A stretch of 64,000 nt of DNA from Bradyrhizobium sp. URHD0069 (GTDB lineage Bacteria > Pseudomonadota > Alphaproteobacteria > Rhizobiales > Xanthobacteraceae), in assembly GCF_000701345.1 (NCBI RefSeq), contig NZ_KL370777.1, positions 1-64,000 of the forward strand, given 5' to 3'. The translations under genes were made by a program, and so were the position numbers. Numbering within the stretch: the stretch's first letter is position 1; every line of letters begins with the position of its first letter. Below are positions 8,465 through 17,761 of the stretch, in pieces. The notes under the pieces are model-generated. The model had not been told where the DNA came from. It ran no database searches and saw nothing but the letters and a program-made list of their open reading frames with translations.

Positions 8465-8875
8465 CTAACACCCCCGGCAAATCCCCGTGAACGTGCCGAC
8501 ATGTGGACGACCTCGCCGGCGGGGCGGTGCCTTACTTTTTGACTCAACGCTATGCGCGCTGGTGATCCGCTGTGATGCGCCCGCGTAAGGCGGCGCGACG
8601 ACGCGTGTGCGCGACTGCGGTAACGGATTGACCGATCCGTATGACGTCGTTGGCACCGGGGGGTTGGCGCGGAGCGGCGGGACAAGTGCGGCATTTCCGA
8701 TACCGCTGGGGTCGGAGAGCACTCTGGGATTGGCGGGACCGAACGGGACGCCGCTGATCGCCGAATTGCCGGCGCCGGCCGATCCCGCGGGCGGGGTCAG
8801 CTGGGCAAAGGCTTGCGCGGGCACGATCAGGCTGCCGAGCGCCAGGACCAGAACAAGCGCAGAATTACGGGACAT
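8465..8875 (-). CDS. Small secreted protein, proline-rich
   Basis: 136 aa with a clear signal peptide (MSRNSALVLVLALGSLIVPA, cleavage after AQA or AFA). The mature part is low complexity, rich in Gly, Pro, Ala and Ser, ending in a basic stretch with two Cys (GICRGC). A GGAG ribosome site precedes the ATG. No family is recognised; similar short exported proteins are frequent in Bradyrhizobium. Confidence 0.6.
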   Translation of the reverse strand: MSRNSALVLVLALGSLIVPAQAFAQLTPPAGSAGAGNSAISGVPFGPANPRVLSDPSGIGNAALVPPLRANPPVPTTSYGSVNPLPQSRTRVVAPPYAGASQRITSAHSVESKSKAPPRRRGRPHVGTFTGICRGC

Positions 8876-8959
8876 CCGGGTGTCTCCAGGGCTGTACCTT
8901 CAACGATCATCCAGGGCGTGCGTTCCCGCAAGTAAGGTGCGTATCGCATCGAGCGACGG

Positions 8960-9784
8960 CTACCAATCATCATCGTAGATCCACTCCCTTGGAATTCGGG
9001 GCCGCGCTCTCACCTGCGGCGTCCGCTCGGGCTTGCGCAAGGCCGGCGTGGGCCGCGTCGGAGGTGATGACGTCTTGGGCGGATTCTGCTCGGAAACCCT
9101 CGCGAGCACGCGTTTCATCTCTTCCTGGCTTGCCTTGAGCGCCTCAATGGCTTTCGAATTGTCGCTGGCCATTTGTTGCTGGTTCGCCTTGAGCTGTTCG
9201 ATGTTTCGCTCCAGATTCGCGAGACCTCGCGCCATCGCTTGCAGCAACTGTGTCTGATCGGGGAGCGCTGCGGTAGCCATCGGCGCGGTGTCTTGCGGTG
9301 CAGCCTGCGCCGGGGGCGTTGCCTGCGGTGGCGGTGGCGCTGCCTCCGCCGCGGCCACTTCAACGATAGATGGAGCGGGCTGCGCGGGAAGAGGTGGATT
9401 TTCCGGCGGCAATGATGGAGTTGAAACGAGCTGCGGAGCCCAACGGGCGACAAACAGCTTTGCCCCGCCGCCATAGGACGACTGCAAAACCAGGGCAGCG
9501 ACAACGATGCCCGCCGCCAGCGTCAAGCCGATGAGGGCGCGGAGCGCCGGCCTTCGGGGCGGTGATTGCTGGGCAGGTCCGGCCGAAGGGGCTGGTTGCG
9601 GAGCAGGTTCGGCCGAACGTGGGTGCGCGGCCTCGCGCTCCATTTTTGCCACCTGTTCGCTCACACGCGTGAGCTCTTCATCCGCGCGCGCGATCTGTTC
9701 ATAGGCGTGCGCGAGTTGTTCATCGGCGCGCGCGATCGGGTCATCTTGTGGTTCAATTGCTTTCGAAGTGGGTGTGGAGTTCAT
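8960..9784 (-). CDS. Membrane-anchored coiled-coil protein
   Basis: A 274-aa bitopic protein. Residues 18-50 are heptad-like repeats (IARADEQL / IARADEEL), then an Ala/Pro linker, one membrane span (about 85-101), a long Pro/Ala-rich stretch, and a second coiled coil (about 175-228) with Gln/Asn. The C-terminus is basic and ends IYDDDW. No enzymatic motif is seen; the architecture suggests a scaffold or envelope-spanning protein of unknown role. Confidence 0.7.
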   Translation of the reverse strand: MNSTPTSKAIEPQDDPIARADEQLAHAYEQIARADEELTRVSEQVAKMEREAAHPRSAEPAPQPAPSAGPAQQSPPRRPALRALIGLTLAAGIVVAALVLQSSYGGGAKLFVARWAPQLVSTPSLPPENPPLPAQPAPSIVEVAAAEAAPPPPQATPPAQAAPQDTAPMATAALPDQTQLLQAMARGLANLERNIEQLKANQQQMASDNSKAIEALKASQEEMKRVLARVSEQNPPKTSSPPTRPTPALRKPERTPQVRARPRIPREWIYDDDW

Positions 9785-10071
9785 TGGCGATTCCTTTTCC
9801 GTCCAATGTCATCCGAAGATGGCGGTCGACTATCCGTCGGGTCGAACTGCCGCCAGCACTCCGTGCAGTCCTGTCCAAAAAATGGCCGCATAATAGAAGG
9901 ATATGGGGTCACATGGCGAGCGTCCTGGTATCCGGCAGGCCACTACCGGCGATGCAGCGGAACGGTGCGGCGCTCTCCACTTCGGTTCCATTTGGTCCCC
10001 GCGGTGCTCAAAACCTAAGGGTAGCGCGAGGCAACAGTCGAGCCGGTTTTGCCGTGTGGGCTACCGAGGCC

Positions 10072-10485
10072 TCACAAATCCACCACCACGTAGTCGCTTT
10101 CCACCGACACCACCAACGTCTCCGCCACGTACGGCCCCTTCACGACATTCGTGCCGGGCTCGACGTTGACGGCATAGGCTCGTGTGCGGAATTTTTTGGG
10201 ATCGCAGTAGGACTGGCCGGTGCGGATATCGAATTCCCAGCCGTGCCAGGGGCAGCGGATGATTTCGCCCAATCTCGTATATTCGATCTCGCCGGGATTG
10301 GATGATTGCGCAAGGCCGATCAGCGGTCCTTCGCACAAGGCCGCGCCCTGATGCGGGCAGCGGTTCAGCAGGCCGAAGAACTCGCCCTTGATGTTGAAGA
10401 TCGCGATCGGCCGCTCGTCGATGGTGAGGAATTTGCGCGTGCCCGGCGGCAGCTCATCCACCGGAGCGATCACATGTCTGGCCAT
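10072..10485 (-). CDS. Rieske [2Fe-2S] ferredoxin-like protein
   Basis: 137 aa. The iron-sulphur ligands are C43 and H45 in CPHQGA and C78 and H81 in CPWHGW, the two-Cys two-His pattern of Rieske domains; the gap between the motifs is longer than usual. This is a stand-alone electron carrier rather than an oxygenase alpha subunit. The start overlaps the stop of the upstream amidohydrolase (TGATG), so the two are translationally coupled. It may feed electrons to an oxygenase encoded elsewhere. A deleted copy lies at 8293-8373. Confidence 0.9.
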   Translation of the reverse strand: MARHVIAPVDELPPGTRKFLTIDERPIAIFNIKGEFFGLLNRCPHQGAALCEGPLIGLAQSSNPGEIEYTRLGEIIRCPWHGWEFDIRTGQSYCDPKKFRTRAYAVNVEPGTNVVKGPYVAETLVVSVESDYVVVDL

Positions 10486-11594
10486 CAAGCGAGCCCGTAA
10501 ACCTTCCGCGCATTGCTGAGATAAAACGCTTCGCGATTGGCCTCGCTGACGCCGGCCGGCAGCACCCGCGACGGCTCGTCGAAATCCCAATGCGGATAGT
10601 CAGTGGCGAACAACAGCTTGTCCCAGCCGATCCACTCGATCACCTCGAACAGATGATCGCGCCGCTCCGGATCTTCCATCGGCTGCGTGGTCCACCAGAT
10701 ATGGTCGCGGATATATTCCGACGGCCGGCGCTTGAGATGTGGCACCTCGCTGCGCAGCCGCTGCCAGTTCTTGTCCAGCCGCCACGACAACGATGGCGCC
10801 CAGCCGAAGCCGGCCTCGATCATGATCATCTTGAGTTTCGGGTGCCGCTCGAACACACCCTCCAGCACGATGCTGGCGAGTGCGGTCTGCTGGCATTGCG
10901 AATGGCCGACCATCTCCTCGATGTAATAGCTCGGCCAGCCCGATGCGGTGATCGGATTGCCGCCGAAGCCGAAGGCGTGCACGCCGACCGGCAAGCCGGC
11001 CTCCTCGGCCGCCTCATAGATCGGCCAGTAGCGGCGCTGCCCCAGCGGCTCGACATTGCGGCTCAACAGCAGGACCTGGACAAAGTTCTTGTCGCCGGCG
11101 CGCTTGCGGATTTCAGCCGCCGCCGTCGGACCGTCCTCGTTGGCGACCACGACGGACCCTTTGAGGCGGCTGTCCTGGCTAGTCCATTTTGCAACTTGCC
11201 AGTCGTTGATGGCCGTCGCCAGTGCGGCGGAAAGATCGTGGTTGCGGATGCCCTGCCCGGTGTTGAGCGGATTGAGCACGCCGAGCGCAACATTGTAGGG
11301 ATCGAGAAGCTGCTGCTGCATGAACGACAGCGACGAACCCTGCGGGCCGCCTTCCGGCGGCCAGGCGTCGCGGCGCGACGCGTTCGGCTGCGCCTTCGGA
11401 TAGGGCGGGCCTTCCATCATTCCCTTATAGGAATGCTTGCCGTAGGTTTCGATGTGCGCGTGCCAGCGCTTGGCCAGGAACGGGTAGAGCTCCGTCGCCG
11501 TCGCCCGCGCGGGATGGATGTCGCAATCGGCAATTGCGGTTTTCACGCCAGCAGACGAACCCGGATCGGCGCGATCGCGGAACTGCATGTTCAT
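10485..11594 (-). CDS. Amidohydrolase_2 family metal-dependent hydrolase (second of pair)
   Basis: 369 aa, TIM-barrel amidohydrolase of the ACMSD / gamma-resorcylate decarboxylase type. Visible metal-site elements are DCDIHP near the N-terminus, a mid-barrel His in VGVHAFG and a late Asp in FATDYPHWDFD. This family hydrolyses or decarboxylates small aromatic or cyclic acids. The ATG overlaps the stop of the paralogous upstream gene by 4 bases (ATGA), and the downstream Rieske gene overlaps in turn: one tight operon. Confidence 0.9.
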   Translation of the reverse strand: MNMQFRDRADPGSSAGVKTAIADCDIHPARATATELYPFLAKRWHAHIETYGKHSYKGMMEGPPYPKAQPNASRRDAWPPEGGPQGSSLSFMQQQLLDPYNVALGVLNPLNTGQGIRNHDLSAALATAINDWQVAKWTSQDSRLKGSVVVANEDGPTAAAEIRKRAGDKNFVQVLLLSRNVEPLGQRRYWPIYEAAEEAGLPVGVHAFGFGGNPITASGWPSYYIEEMVGHSQCQQTALASIVLEGVFERHPKLKMIMIEAGFGWAPSLSWRLDKNWQRLRSEVPHLKRRPSEYIRDHIWWTTQPMEDPERRDHLFEVIEWIGWDKLLFATDYPHWDFDEPSRVLPAGVSEANREAFYLSNARKVYGLA

Positions 11595-12676
11595 GGCGTT
11601 GTCTCCTCTAGCGCCGATTGCTTCAGGCGGCTGTAGGTCGCGTGCGGGTTATCAATCATGATCTTGCGCACGAGATCGGCCGACATTCCCTCCGGCAGCA
11701 CCTGATCGCCGTCAAATTGCCAGTGCGGATAATCCGTTGAGAATAAGAGCAATTCATCCGACTGCATATGGTCAAACAGGCGATTTAGTGTCGCCGGATC
11801 CGGCGGCGCGTCGATCGGTTGCAGCGAAAAGCGGATGTTGCCGCGCACAATTTCCAGCGGCGCGCGATCCACCCATGGTGTTTCCATGCGGATCCCGCGC
11901 CAGAACTTATGCAGCCGCCACAGATAGGACGGCAGCCAGGTGAAGCCGGACTCCAGCATCACCATCTTCAGCTTCGGATGCCGCGCGAAAACGCCCTCGA
12001 CGATCAGGCTGGTCAACTGGGTCTGAAAGGCCTGCGACTGCGCGACGTAGTCCTCGATGTGATAGGACCCCCAACCCACCGACGTCGGCGGGTTATGATA
12101 GTTGCTGCCGGCGTGGATGCCGATCGGCAAGCCCAGCCGCTCGGCGGCTGCGTAGATCGGCCAGTAGGCACGCTTGCCCAGGGGCATGTCGCCCATCACC
12201 AGCATCAAGACCTGAACGAAGCGTGTGTCCTTGGCGCATCGTTCGATCTCCGCAACCGATTTCTCGATGCTCTGAACCGGTATAACGATCGAGCCGCGCA
12301 GCCGCGGCTCCTTGTCGAGCCATTCCTTGACCAGCCAATCGTTCAGCGCGCGGCAAAACGCGTCCGCCATATCCTCGCTGAACACCATCTGCACGCCGTA
12401 AAGCGGATTGCAGATGCCGTAGCGGACACCGAACGGGTCGAGCGCCTGCACCTGCATGTCTGCAAGACTTGAGGCCGGCTTGCCCTTTGCGGGCCGCCAG
12501 TCCGGCCGCGCGCTGATCGGCGAATGTGTCGGATAGGACTGCGACACCAGATCGGTCATTCCGCGGGTCGTGACCTGATCGCGCCAGTAGTCGTTGAGGT
12601 AGGGCAGCAGGCTCGTCAGGTGAGGAACAGCAGGATGCAGATCGCAGTCCACGCCGCCCGCGATCGGAGACGTCAT
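11591..12676 (-). CDS. Amidohydrolase_2 family metal-dependent hydrolase (first of pair)
   Basis: 361 aa, paralogue of the next gene. Metal-site elements: DCDLHP, GIHAGS and FSTDYPHWQFD. I place the start at 12676 because GAGGTC stands before that ATG and the protein aligns with its neighbour from there; the frame is open to 12805 with unrelated sequence. It heads the three-gene operon with the second amidohydrolase and the Rieske protein. Two paralogues plus an electron carrier suggest degradation of an aromatic or lactone-type compound, substrate unknown. Confidence 0.9.
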   Translation of the reverse strand: MTSPIAGGVDCDLHPAVPHLTSLLPYLNDYWRDQVTTRGMTDLVSQSYPTHSPISARPDWRPAKGKPASSLADMQVQALDPFGVRYGICNPLYGVQMVFSEDMADAFCRALNDWLVKEWLDKEPRLRGSIVIPVQSIEKSVAEIERCAKDTRFVQVLMLVMGDMPLGKRAYWPIYAAAERLGLPIGIHAGSNYHNPPTSVGWGSYHIEDYVAQSQAFQTQLTSLIVEGVFARHPKLKMVMLESGFTWLPSYLWRLHKFWRGIRMETPWVDRAPLEIVRGNIRFSLQPIDAPPDPATLNRLFDHMQSDELLLFSTDYPHWQFDGDQVLPEGMSADLVRKIMIDNPHATYSRLKQSALEETTP

Positions 12677-12978
12677 GACCTCGTTTCCCCTTGCTTGCGG
12701 CGTCCGTCGAGTACAGTGCTGCACCGCTTGATCGAGACAGCATATGGCGCACGAGCGCCGCCGTCCATCGGCGGGCCCACCGATCCCGAGTCGGCAGCAA
12801 TGCAATCATGTGCTATCTGAAAACCAACAGCCGCCTCAGGCCGCCTCACCTCCGGATGGGCGCCTACCCAGTTGGCAAGCAATAACTTTATTCGCGTGGT
12901 TTACCACTTGCTCGCGGGCAATAGCGATACCCAGCGCCCGCTGTTAAAACGAATCTTCCGCAAGAGTTGAGAGGACAG
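12677..12978. other. Divergent intergenic region
   Basis: About 300 bases between the amidohydrolase operon and the cinA-like gene. I see no gene and no clear operator; it must hold both promoters. Confidence 0.4.
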
Positions 12979-13461
12979 ATGCAAGAGCTCGTTGCGATCG
13001 CCGAAAAGATTGCCGCCAGACTGATCGAGCGGCGCCAGACCATCGCGGTCGCCGAATCCTCAACCGGCGGCCTGATCTCAGCAGCCCTGCTCGCGGTGCC
13101 CGGCGCGTCCGCCTATTTCCTGGGCTCCGCGGTGGTCTATACGCGCGACGCGCGCCGAATTCTCATGGACATCCCGGATGAGGCGATGAAAGGAATCCGT
13201 TCGGCCTCGGAACCCTATGCGAAGTTGCTGGCGAGCCAGATCCGGCAACGCTTTTCCACCGATTGGGGCTTGTCGGAGACCGGCGCGACCGGGCCGACCG
13301 GCAACCGTTATGGCGACGCCGCGGGCCACAGCTGCATGGCGGTCGCAGGCCTGGTGCCGTCTGCGATGACGCTTGAGACCGGAAGCGCCGACCGCCTTGC
13401 CAACATGCAAACATTTGCCGGCACGGCGCTGAATTTGCTGTTGCAGAATTTATCGCGGTGA
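12979..13461 (+). CDS. pncC: CinA C-terminal domain protein (nicotinamide-nucleotide amidase)
   Basis: 160 aa, the stand-alone PncC form of the CinA C-terminal domain, which deamidates nicotinamide mononucleotide in NAD recycling. The family signature AVAESSTGG (23-31) holds the catalytic Ser. A central GSAVVYTRDAR and GATGPTGNRYGD also fit. GAGAGGA lies before the ATG at 12979; an upstream TTG at 12967 is less likely. Monocistronic and probably cytosolic. Confidence 0.88.
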   Translation: MQELVAIAEKIAARLIERRQTIAVAESSTGGLISAALLAVPGASAYFLGSAVVYTRDARRILMDIPDEAMKGIRSASEPYAKLLASQIRQRFSTDWGLSETGATGPTGNRYGDAAGHSCMAVAGLVPSAMTLETGSADRLANMQTFAGTALNLLLQNLSR

Positions 13462-13487
13462 TTGGCTGGCAACGAACTCCCACCATC

Positions 13488-13620
13488 GTCGTCCCTGCGA
13501 ACGCAGGGACCCATACGCCGTGCCGTCGAGGTTGCGGATGGTGCGAGAGGACTTTGTTGAACCAGCGCGGCGTGACCATAACCGCCTGGGGTTATGGGTC
13601 CCTGCTTTCGCAGGGACGAC
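13488..13620. repeat. Large palindromic intergenic repeat
   Basis: Two arms of 29 bases (13488-13516 and 13592-13620) are near-perfect inverted copies. Each arm is itself a hairpin around GTCCCTGC-N4-GCAGGGAC. Palindromic units of this kind are dispersed in Bradyrhizobium genomes. It sits between two converging genes and may also stop transcription. Confidence 0.8.
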
Positions 13621-13632
13621 AGCGGGGAAAAC

Positions 13633-14943
13633 TCACCTCTCCCGGAACGAGCGCATCAGCTGGTCGCTCAACGGCTTGATCAGGTAAGACAGCAGGGTGC
13701 GGTCCCCGGTCTGCACAAAAGCTTCGACCGGCATGCCCGGTATTAGTTTGACCTCGCCCAGGCGCGCGATCTCCTCGGCGGCCATCGAAACGCGGATCGT
13801 GTAATAGCTTTGCCCGGTGCGCTGGTCGGTCGTGACATCAGGCGATACGCGGGTGACGACGCCGTTCAATTCCGGCGTGGTGCGCTGGTTGAATGCCGAG
13901 AGCCGCAGCAGGGTCTTTTGGCCGATCTGCAATTTGTCGATATCCTGCGGATTGACCTTGGCCTCGACCGAAAGATCATCGGCCTGCGGAACGATCATCA
14001 TGACGGCATCGCCGGCCGTGATCACGCCGCCTACGGTATGGACGGTGGACTGCAGCACCATGCCGGCCTGCGGGGCGCGGATCTCGATCCGCCGCAACTG
14101 GTCTTCGGCGGTGACCTTGCGCTCGACAAATTCGCCGATCTTGTCATTGGTCTCGCGCAGATCCTTGGAGACTTCGCTGACCACATCTTTGTCGATCTGA
14201 ATGATCTGTAATTCGGTTTCGGTAATCTTGCCCTTGGCCTGCGCTCTCGCTGCGATGTATTGCGCCCGATCGCCCGCGAGCCGCGCCGCGTCGCGCTCGA
14301 GCACGGTGAGGCGCGAGAGCTGCACCAGGTGCTGCTCGTAGAGCGAGCGGACTCCAACCAGCTCCTTTTCGACCAGCGCGGTTTCCTTGTCCTTCGCCTT
14401 TTCCTGCGCCATCAACCCGGCGATTTCCTCGTTCAGCTGGGTGACCCGCTCGCGCAATTGCGCCTTTTGCCCGGTTCTGCCGTGCGTGCGAACCTCGAAC
14501 AGTTTGGCCTCGCTCGCCATGATGTTCTTGACGTCGGCGTCATGGGCACGCGTGAGCAGCATCGGCGGAAACTCGATATCATCGAGACCCTGCTGTTCGG
14601 CTTGCAGCCGCGCGGCCCGCGCCCACAATCCGTCGAGGGTTTTCACGACGATCGCGAGGCTGGCCTTGGTAACGGTGTCATCGAGCCGCACGACCACGTC
14701 GCCGGCCTTGACGAGGTCACCGTCGCGCGCGCGCACTTCGCCGACGACGCCGCCGGTCGGATGCTGCACTTTCTTCACGTTCGAATCGACGACCACCGAT
14801 CCCGGCGCGATCAACGCCCCCGAAATCTGCGCCGTCGACGCCCAGCCGCCAAGCCCGCCGGCAAGAACAACGACGACCGCGAGCCCCACGATCAGGTGCA
14901 GCCGGATCGAGCGTCGCGATTTCTGCATCTCGCCGCCGCTCAT
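13633..14943 (-). CDS. Type I secretion membrane-fusion (HlyD/PrtE) protein
   Basis: 436 aa periplasmic adaptor linking the ABC exporter to an outer-membrane channel. One N-terminal membrane span (about 17-36), a biotinyl-lipoyl-like half (VVDSNVKKVQHPTGG, then VRARDGD), a long alpha-helical hairpin (about 95-290, Glu/Lys/Gln/Leu-rich) and a C-terminal beta barrel with PGMPVEAFVQTG, typical of PrtE/HlyD. The ATG overlaps the stop of the exporter gene by 4 bases. No outer-membrane TolC partner and no RTX substrate gene is in the window. Confidence 0.93.
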   Translation of the reverse strand: MSGGEMQKSRRSIRLHLIVGLAVVVVLAGGLGGWASTAQISGALIAPGSVVVDSNVKKVQHPTGGVVGEVRARDGDLVKAGDVVVRLDDTVTKASLAIVVKTLDGLWARAARLQAEQQGLDDIEFPPMLLTRAHDADVKNIMASEAKLFEVRTHGRTGQKAQLRERVTQLNEEIAGLMAQEKAKDKETALVEKELVGVRSLYEQHLVQLSRLTVLERDAARLAGDRAQYIAARAQAKGKITETELQIIQIDKDVVSEVSKDLRETNDKIGEFVERKVTAEDQLRRIEIRAPQAGMVLQSTVHTVGGVITAGDAVMMIVPQADDLSVEAKVNPQDIDKLQIGQKTLLRLSAFNQRTTPELNGVVTRVSPDVTTDQRTGQSYYTIRVSMAAEEIARLGEVKLIPGMPVEAFVQTGDRTLLSYLIKPLSDQLMRSFRER

Positions 14944-16685
14944 GATTTGGCAACTCCGCCATCGGACACGATCTTGATGGGAGTGGGCGGCGCAACCCGC
15001 TGCAGCACCTGCCCGAGAACGGTATCCTTCGGCCCGAACGCCTGCATCCGGCCGTCCTTCAGGACAAGAAGCTGGTCGACCGCTTCGATTCCGATCGGCC
15101 GGTGCGCAACCACCACCACGATGGCGCCCCGTTCGCGCGCCGCTCGAACGGCCCGTGTCAGCGCCTCATCGCCCTCGCTATCAAGATTGGAGTTCGGCTC
15201 GTCGAGCACGATGAGAAACGGATTGCCGTAGAGCGCCCTCGCCAGCGCCAGGCGCTGCGCCTGACCGGCCGACAGCGCGGTACCCTGCTCGCCGATCTGG
15301 GTATCGTAGCCGTCGCGCATCTTGATGATCATCTCGTGGACGCCCGCATCCTTGGCGGCCGCAATGATGCTGTCGGCGGCGGCATCCGGATCGAAGCGGC
15401 AGATATTCTCGGCGACGGTGCCGGCGAACAGTTCGACGTCCTGCGGCAGGTATCCGATGTGACGGCCGAGCACGTCGGATGACCACTGATCGAGTGCGGC
15501 GCCATCGAGCCGCACCTTGCCGCGAAACGGTTGCCATACCCCGACCAGCGCGCGTACCAGCGAAGATTTACCCGATCCGCTTGGCCCGATCACACCCAAC
15601 CCGCTTCCCGCCTGAAGCGCGAACGTCACGTCCTGAACGATGACCTTTTGATCGCCCGGCGGCACAATGCTGACGCCCTCGACCGAAAGCCGGCTTGATG
15701 GGCTCTGCAGCAAGGTCGGCGCGGCTTGCGCGGGCATCGATTCCAGCAGCCGGTTGAGGCGCTGCCAGCTCTGGCGCGCGGCAACGAAGCCTTTCCAATG
15801 GGCGATGGCGAGATCGACCGGCGCCAGCGCCCGCGCGCTCAGGATCGAGCCGGCGATGATAATGCCTGCGGTCGCCTCCTGAAGAATGACCAGATAGGCG
15901 CCGACCGCGAGCACCGCCGACTGCAGGGTCATGCGCATGACTTTGGCGATCGCGCCAAGCCCACCGGCGACATCGCTGGCGCGCTGGTTGCCCGCAAGAT
16001 AATGCTCGTTGGCTTCGCTCCAACGCCTGGTCAGGCGCCCGGACATTCCCATCGCGACCAGCACTTCCGCGTTTCTGCGACTTGTCGCGGCCAGATCGTT
16101 GCGGCGCGCCGCGAGGCTCATGGCATCGCGCGCCGGGGCACGCGACATGAACTCGGTGACGATGGTGAGGGTGACCAGAATGACCGCGCCGACCAGCGCC
16201 GTCACACCGATCAGGACGTGGAACGCGAAACAGATCGCCAGATAGAACGGCAGCCACGGCAAGTCGAAGAAGGCGCCCGGCCCCATGCTGCCGAGGAATG
16301 AACGAACGTTGTCCAGATCTCGCAGCGGCTGCAGGCCCTCGTTGCGCCCGCCGACCGTCAGCGGCAGGCGCACGACGGTTTCGAACACCCGGCTGTTGAG
16401 GGCTTCGTCGAGCGAGGTTCCGATACGTCCCAGGATCCGTCCGCGGATCAGGTCGAGAACCCCTTGGGCGATGTACAACCCGCCGGCGAGGATAACCAGA
16501 GCGACAAGGGTCGGGACGCTCCGGCTTGGAAGCACCCGGTCGTAGATCTCCAGCATGAAAACCGAGCCGGTCAGATACAGCAAATTGATCATGCAGCTCA
16601 TGGCCCCGACGCCAATGAACGCACTGCGGCAGGCGCGCAACGCATCACCGAGTTCGGAACGCCGGACACCGGGAGCGGCTGCCAT
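14940..16685 (-). CDS. Type I secretion ABC transporter, permease/ATPase fusion (PrtD type)
   Basis: 581 aa. The N-terminal ABC membrane domain (about 20-310, six spans) is followed by the nucleotide-binding domain: Walker A GPSGSGKSS (367-375), Q-loop Q415, signature LSAGQ (471-475), Walker B LIVLDE (491-496). Length and order match PrtD/AprD exporters of proteases, lipases or RTX proteins. I use the ATG at 16685 rather than an upstream TTG because PrtD proteins begin near this point. Co-transcribed with the adaptor gene. Confidence 0.93.
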   Translation of the reverse strand: MAAAPGVRRSELGDALRACRSAFIGVGAMSCMINLLYLTGSVFMLEIYDRVLPSRSVPTLVALVILAGGLYIAQGVLDLIRGRILGRIGTSLDEALNSRVFETVVRLPLTVGGRNEGLQPLRDLDNVRSFLGSMGPGAFFDLPWLPFYLAICFAFHVLIGVTALVGAVILVTLTIVTEFMSRAPARDAMSLAARRNDLAATSRRNAEVLVAMGMSGRLTRRWSEANEHYLAGNQRASDVAGGLGAIAKVMRMTLQSAVLAVGAYLVILQEATAGIIIAGSILSARALAPVDLAIAHWKGFVAARQSWQRLNRLLESMPAQAAPTLLQSPSSRLSVEGVSIVPPGDQKVIVQDVTFALQAGSGLGVIGPSGSGKSSLVRALVGVWQPFRGKVRLDGAALDQWSSDVLGRHIGYLPQDVELFAGTVAENICRFDPDAAADSIIAAAKDAGVHEMIIKMRDGYDTQIGEQGTALSAGQAQRLALARALYGNPFLIVLDEPNSNLDSEGDEALTRAVRAARERGAIVVVVAHRPIGIEAVDQLLVLKDGRMQAFGPKDTVLGQVLQRVAPPTPIKIVSDGGVAKS

Positions 16686-16898
16686 CAATTCTGATCTCTT
16701 TGCGAGGGGTGTGCGCCCCCTGATCAATTGAGGTACGCGAGGCCTGATCTTACTGATTTTTCTGGTTAGCGTCTATTGAAGTCACATTAACCTAAACGCC
16801 GTCGGCGGCCTCGCCTCCGGGCGGACGAGCGGAACCAAGGACGGGATCACGCGTGGCGTTGAAGCGTGTGGGCAGCCGGGAGGAGCTGCCGGAAGCGG

Positions 16899-17490
16899 CT
16901 AGCTTGCCGCCGATGCAGGCTTCGGAAATGGCACCAGAACGACGGACATTGAGACCCGGCCAATCTCGCCGCGCGTGTCGAGCAATGTACCGCTTCCGAT
17001 TCCGAAGCCAGTGCCAGGTCGCCACCGGGTCTGCGCGCTTCCCCAACGGCTGCCTGAAGAGCTGGACCGTCAAGTTTGGATTGGGATCCGCGACCACGTT
17101 GTGGAAGGGCCGCGAAATGCCATGGGTCCATTCCGCAGGTCCGAGCACGCAGGACAGCGGGCCGGCACCCTCGATGACCTGGTGGTTGAGACGAAACCAG
17201 GCGGCGTCATCGCCCACCCGCGCCCCATGCCGTCCATGAACCATGGCCGGTCGTGGGCAGCCCCCAGGTTGCGCACCGGGAACCGGGTCGACGGTGTCAT
17301 CCTCTCCATCAACGAATCCCGGCACCCTCGACCGCGCGTTGGCGCGATAGCGTCACCCGAACCGTGGCGCAAGGATGCTCTTCGCCGTCCGACCACGGCG
17401 TGTTGTGGACGACGCTGACGCGGCCGCCGTCGCTCAGAACGGCCAGCTGGGTTCGCAACTTCGCCATCGGCGCCGGCCGCAGGAACAGAG
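16899..17490 (-). pseudogene. Acyl-CoA thioesterase-like gene, frameshifted and truncated
   Basis: Pieces of one thioesterase-like protein are spread over three reading frames on the minus strand. They run in order LRPAPMAKLRTQLAVLSDGG (about 17479 down to 17420), RFPVRNLGAAHDRPWFMDG (about 17280-17225), DDAAWFRLNHQVIEGAGPLS then NPNLTVQLFRQP (about 17220-17035), and GSGTLLDTRGEIGRV ending PFPKPASAAS and a TAG at 16899. At least three frameshifts are needed to join them, and the N-terminus is missing where it meets a LysR fragment. The homology to TesB-like thioesterases is by eye. Confidence 0.75.
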
Positions 17491-17690
17491 CATGGCCTGG
17501 CGTCACGCTCGCCATGGCGCCGCTGATCAGCGCGCGACCAGGATTCGGCAGGAAGCTGATGGCCCCCTTCGATATCGAGACCAGTCCCACTGAGACGATT
17601 TATCTGGTGTCGCGCACCAAGCAGGCGCGCGACCGCCGGATTGGCGCACTCCGGCGATGGATCGTGGATGCCGTCGACCGCGCGCGGTAG
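17487..17690 (+). pseudogene. C-terminal fragment of a LysR-type regulator
   Basis: The last 65 or so codons of a frame ending at 17690 read like the end of a LysR effector domain: GVTLAMAPLIS, then KLMAPFDIETS, then IYLVSRTKQARDRRIGALRR-W-I. The helix-turn-helix and most of the effector domain are absent; the sequence before about 17487 belongs to the thioesterase remnant on the other strand. It is a truncated gene at a recombination or deletion junction. Confidence 0.65.
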
Positions 17691-17761
17691 GACGCTTCGA
17701 GATTCAGCGCACTACAATCGGCGGCTTGCTGCTTCCCGGAACAGCCGCCGAAGCGTTTCCG

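Noticed and set aside
10590..11636. 348-aa plus-strand frame opposite the amidohydrolase
   Set aside because: Antisense shadow of a gene with clear metal-binding motifs.
13488..13620. Paired 29-base arms, considered as IS ends
   Set aside because: Only about 75 bases lie between the arms and no transposase is present; a dispersed palindromic repeat fits better.
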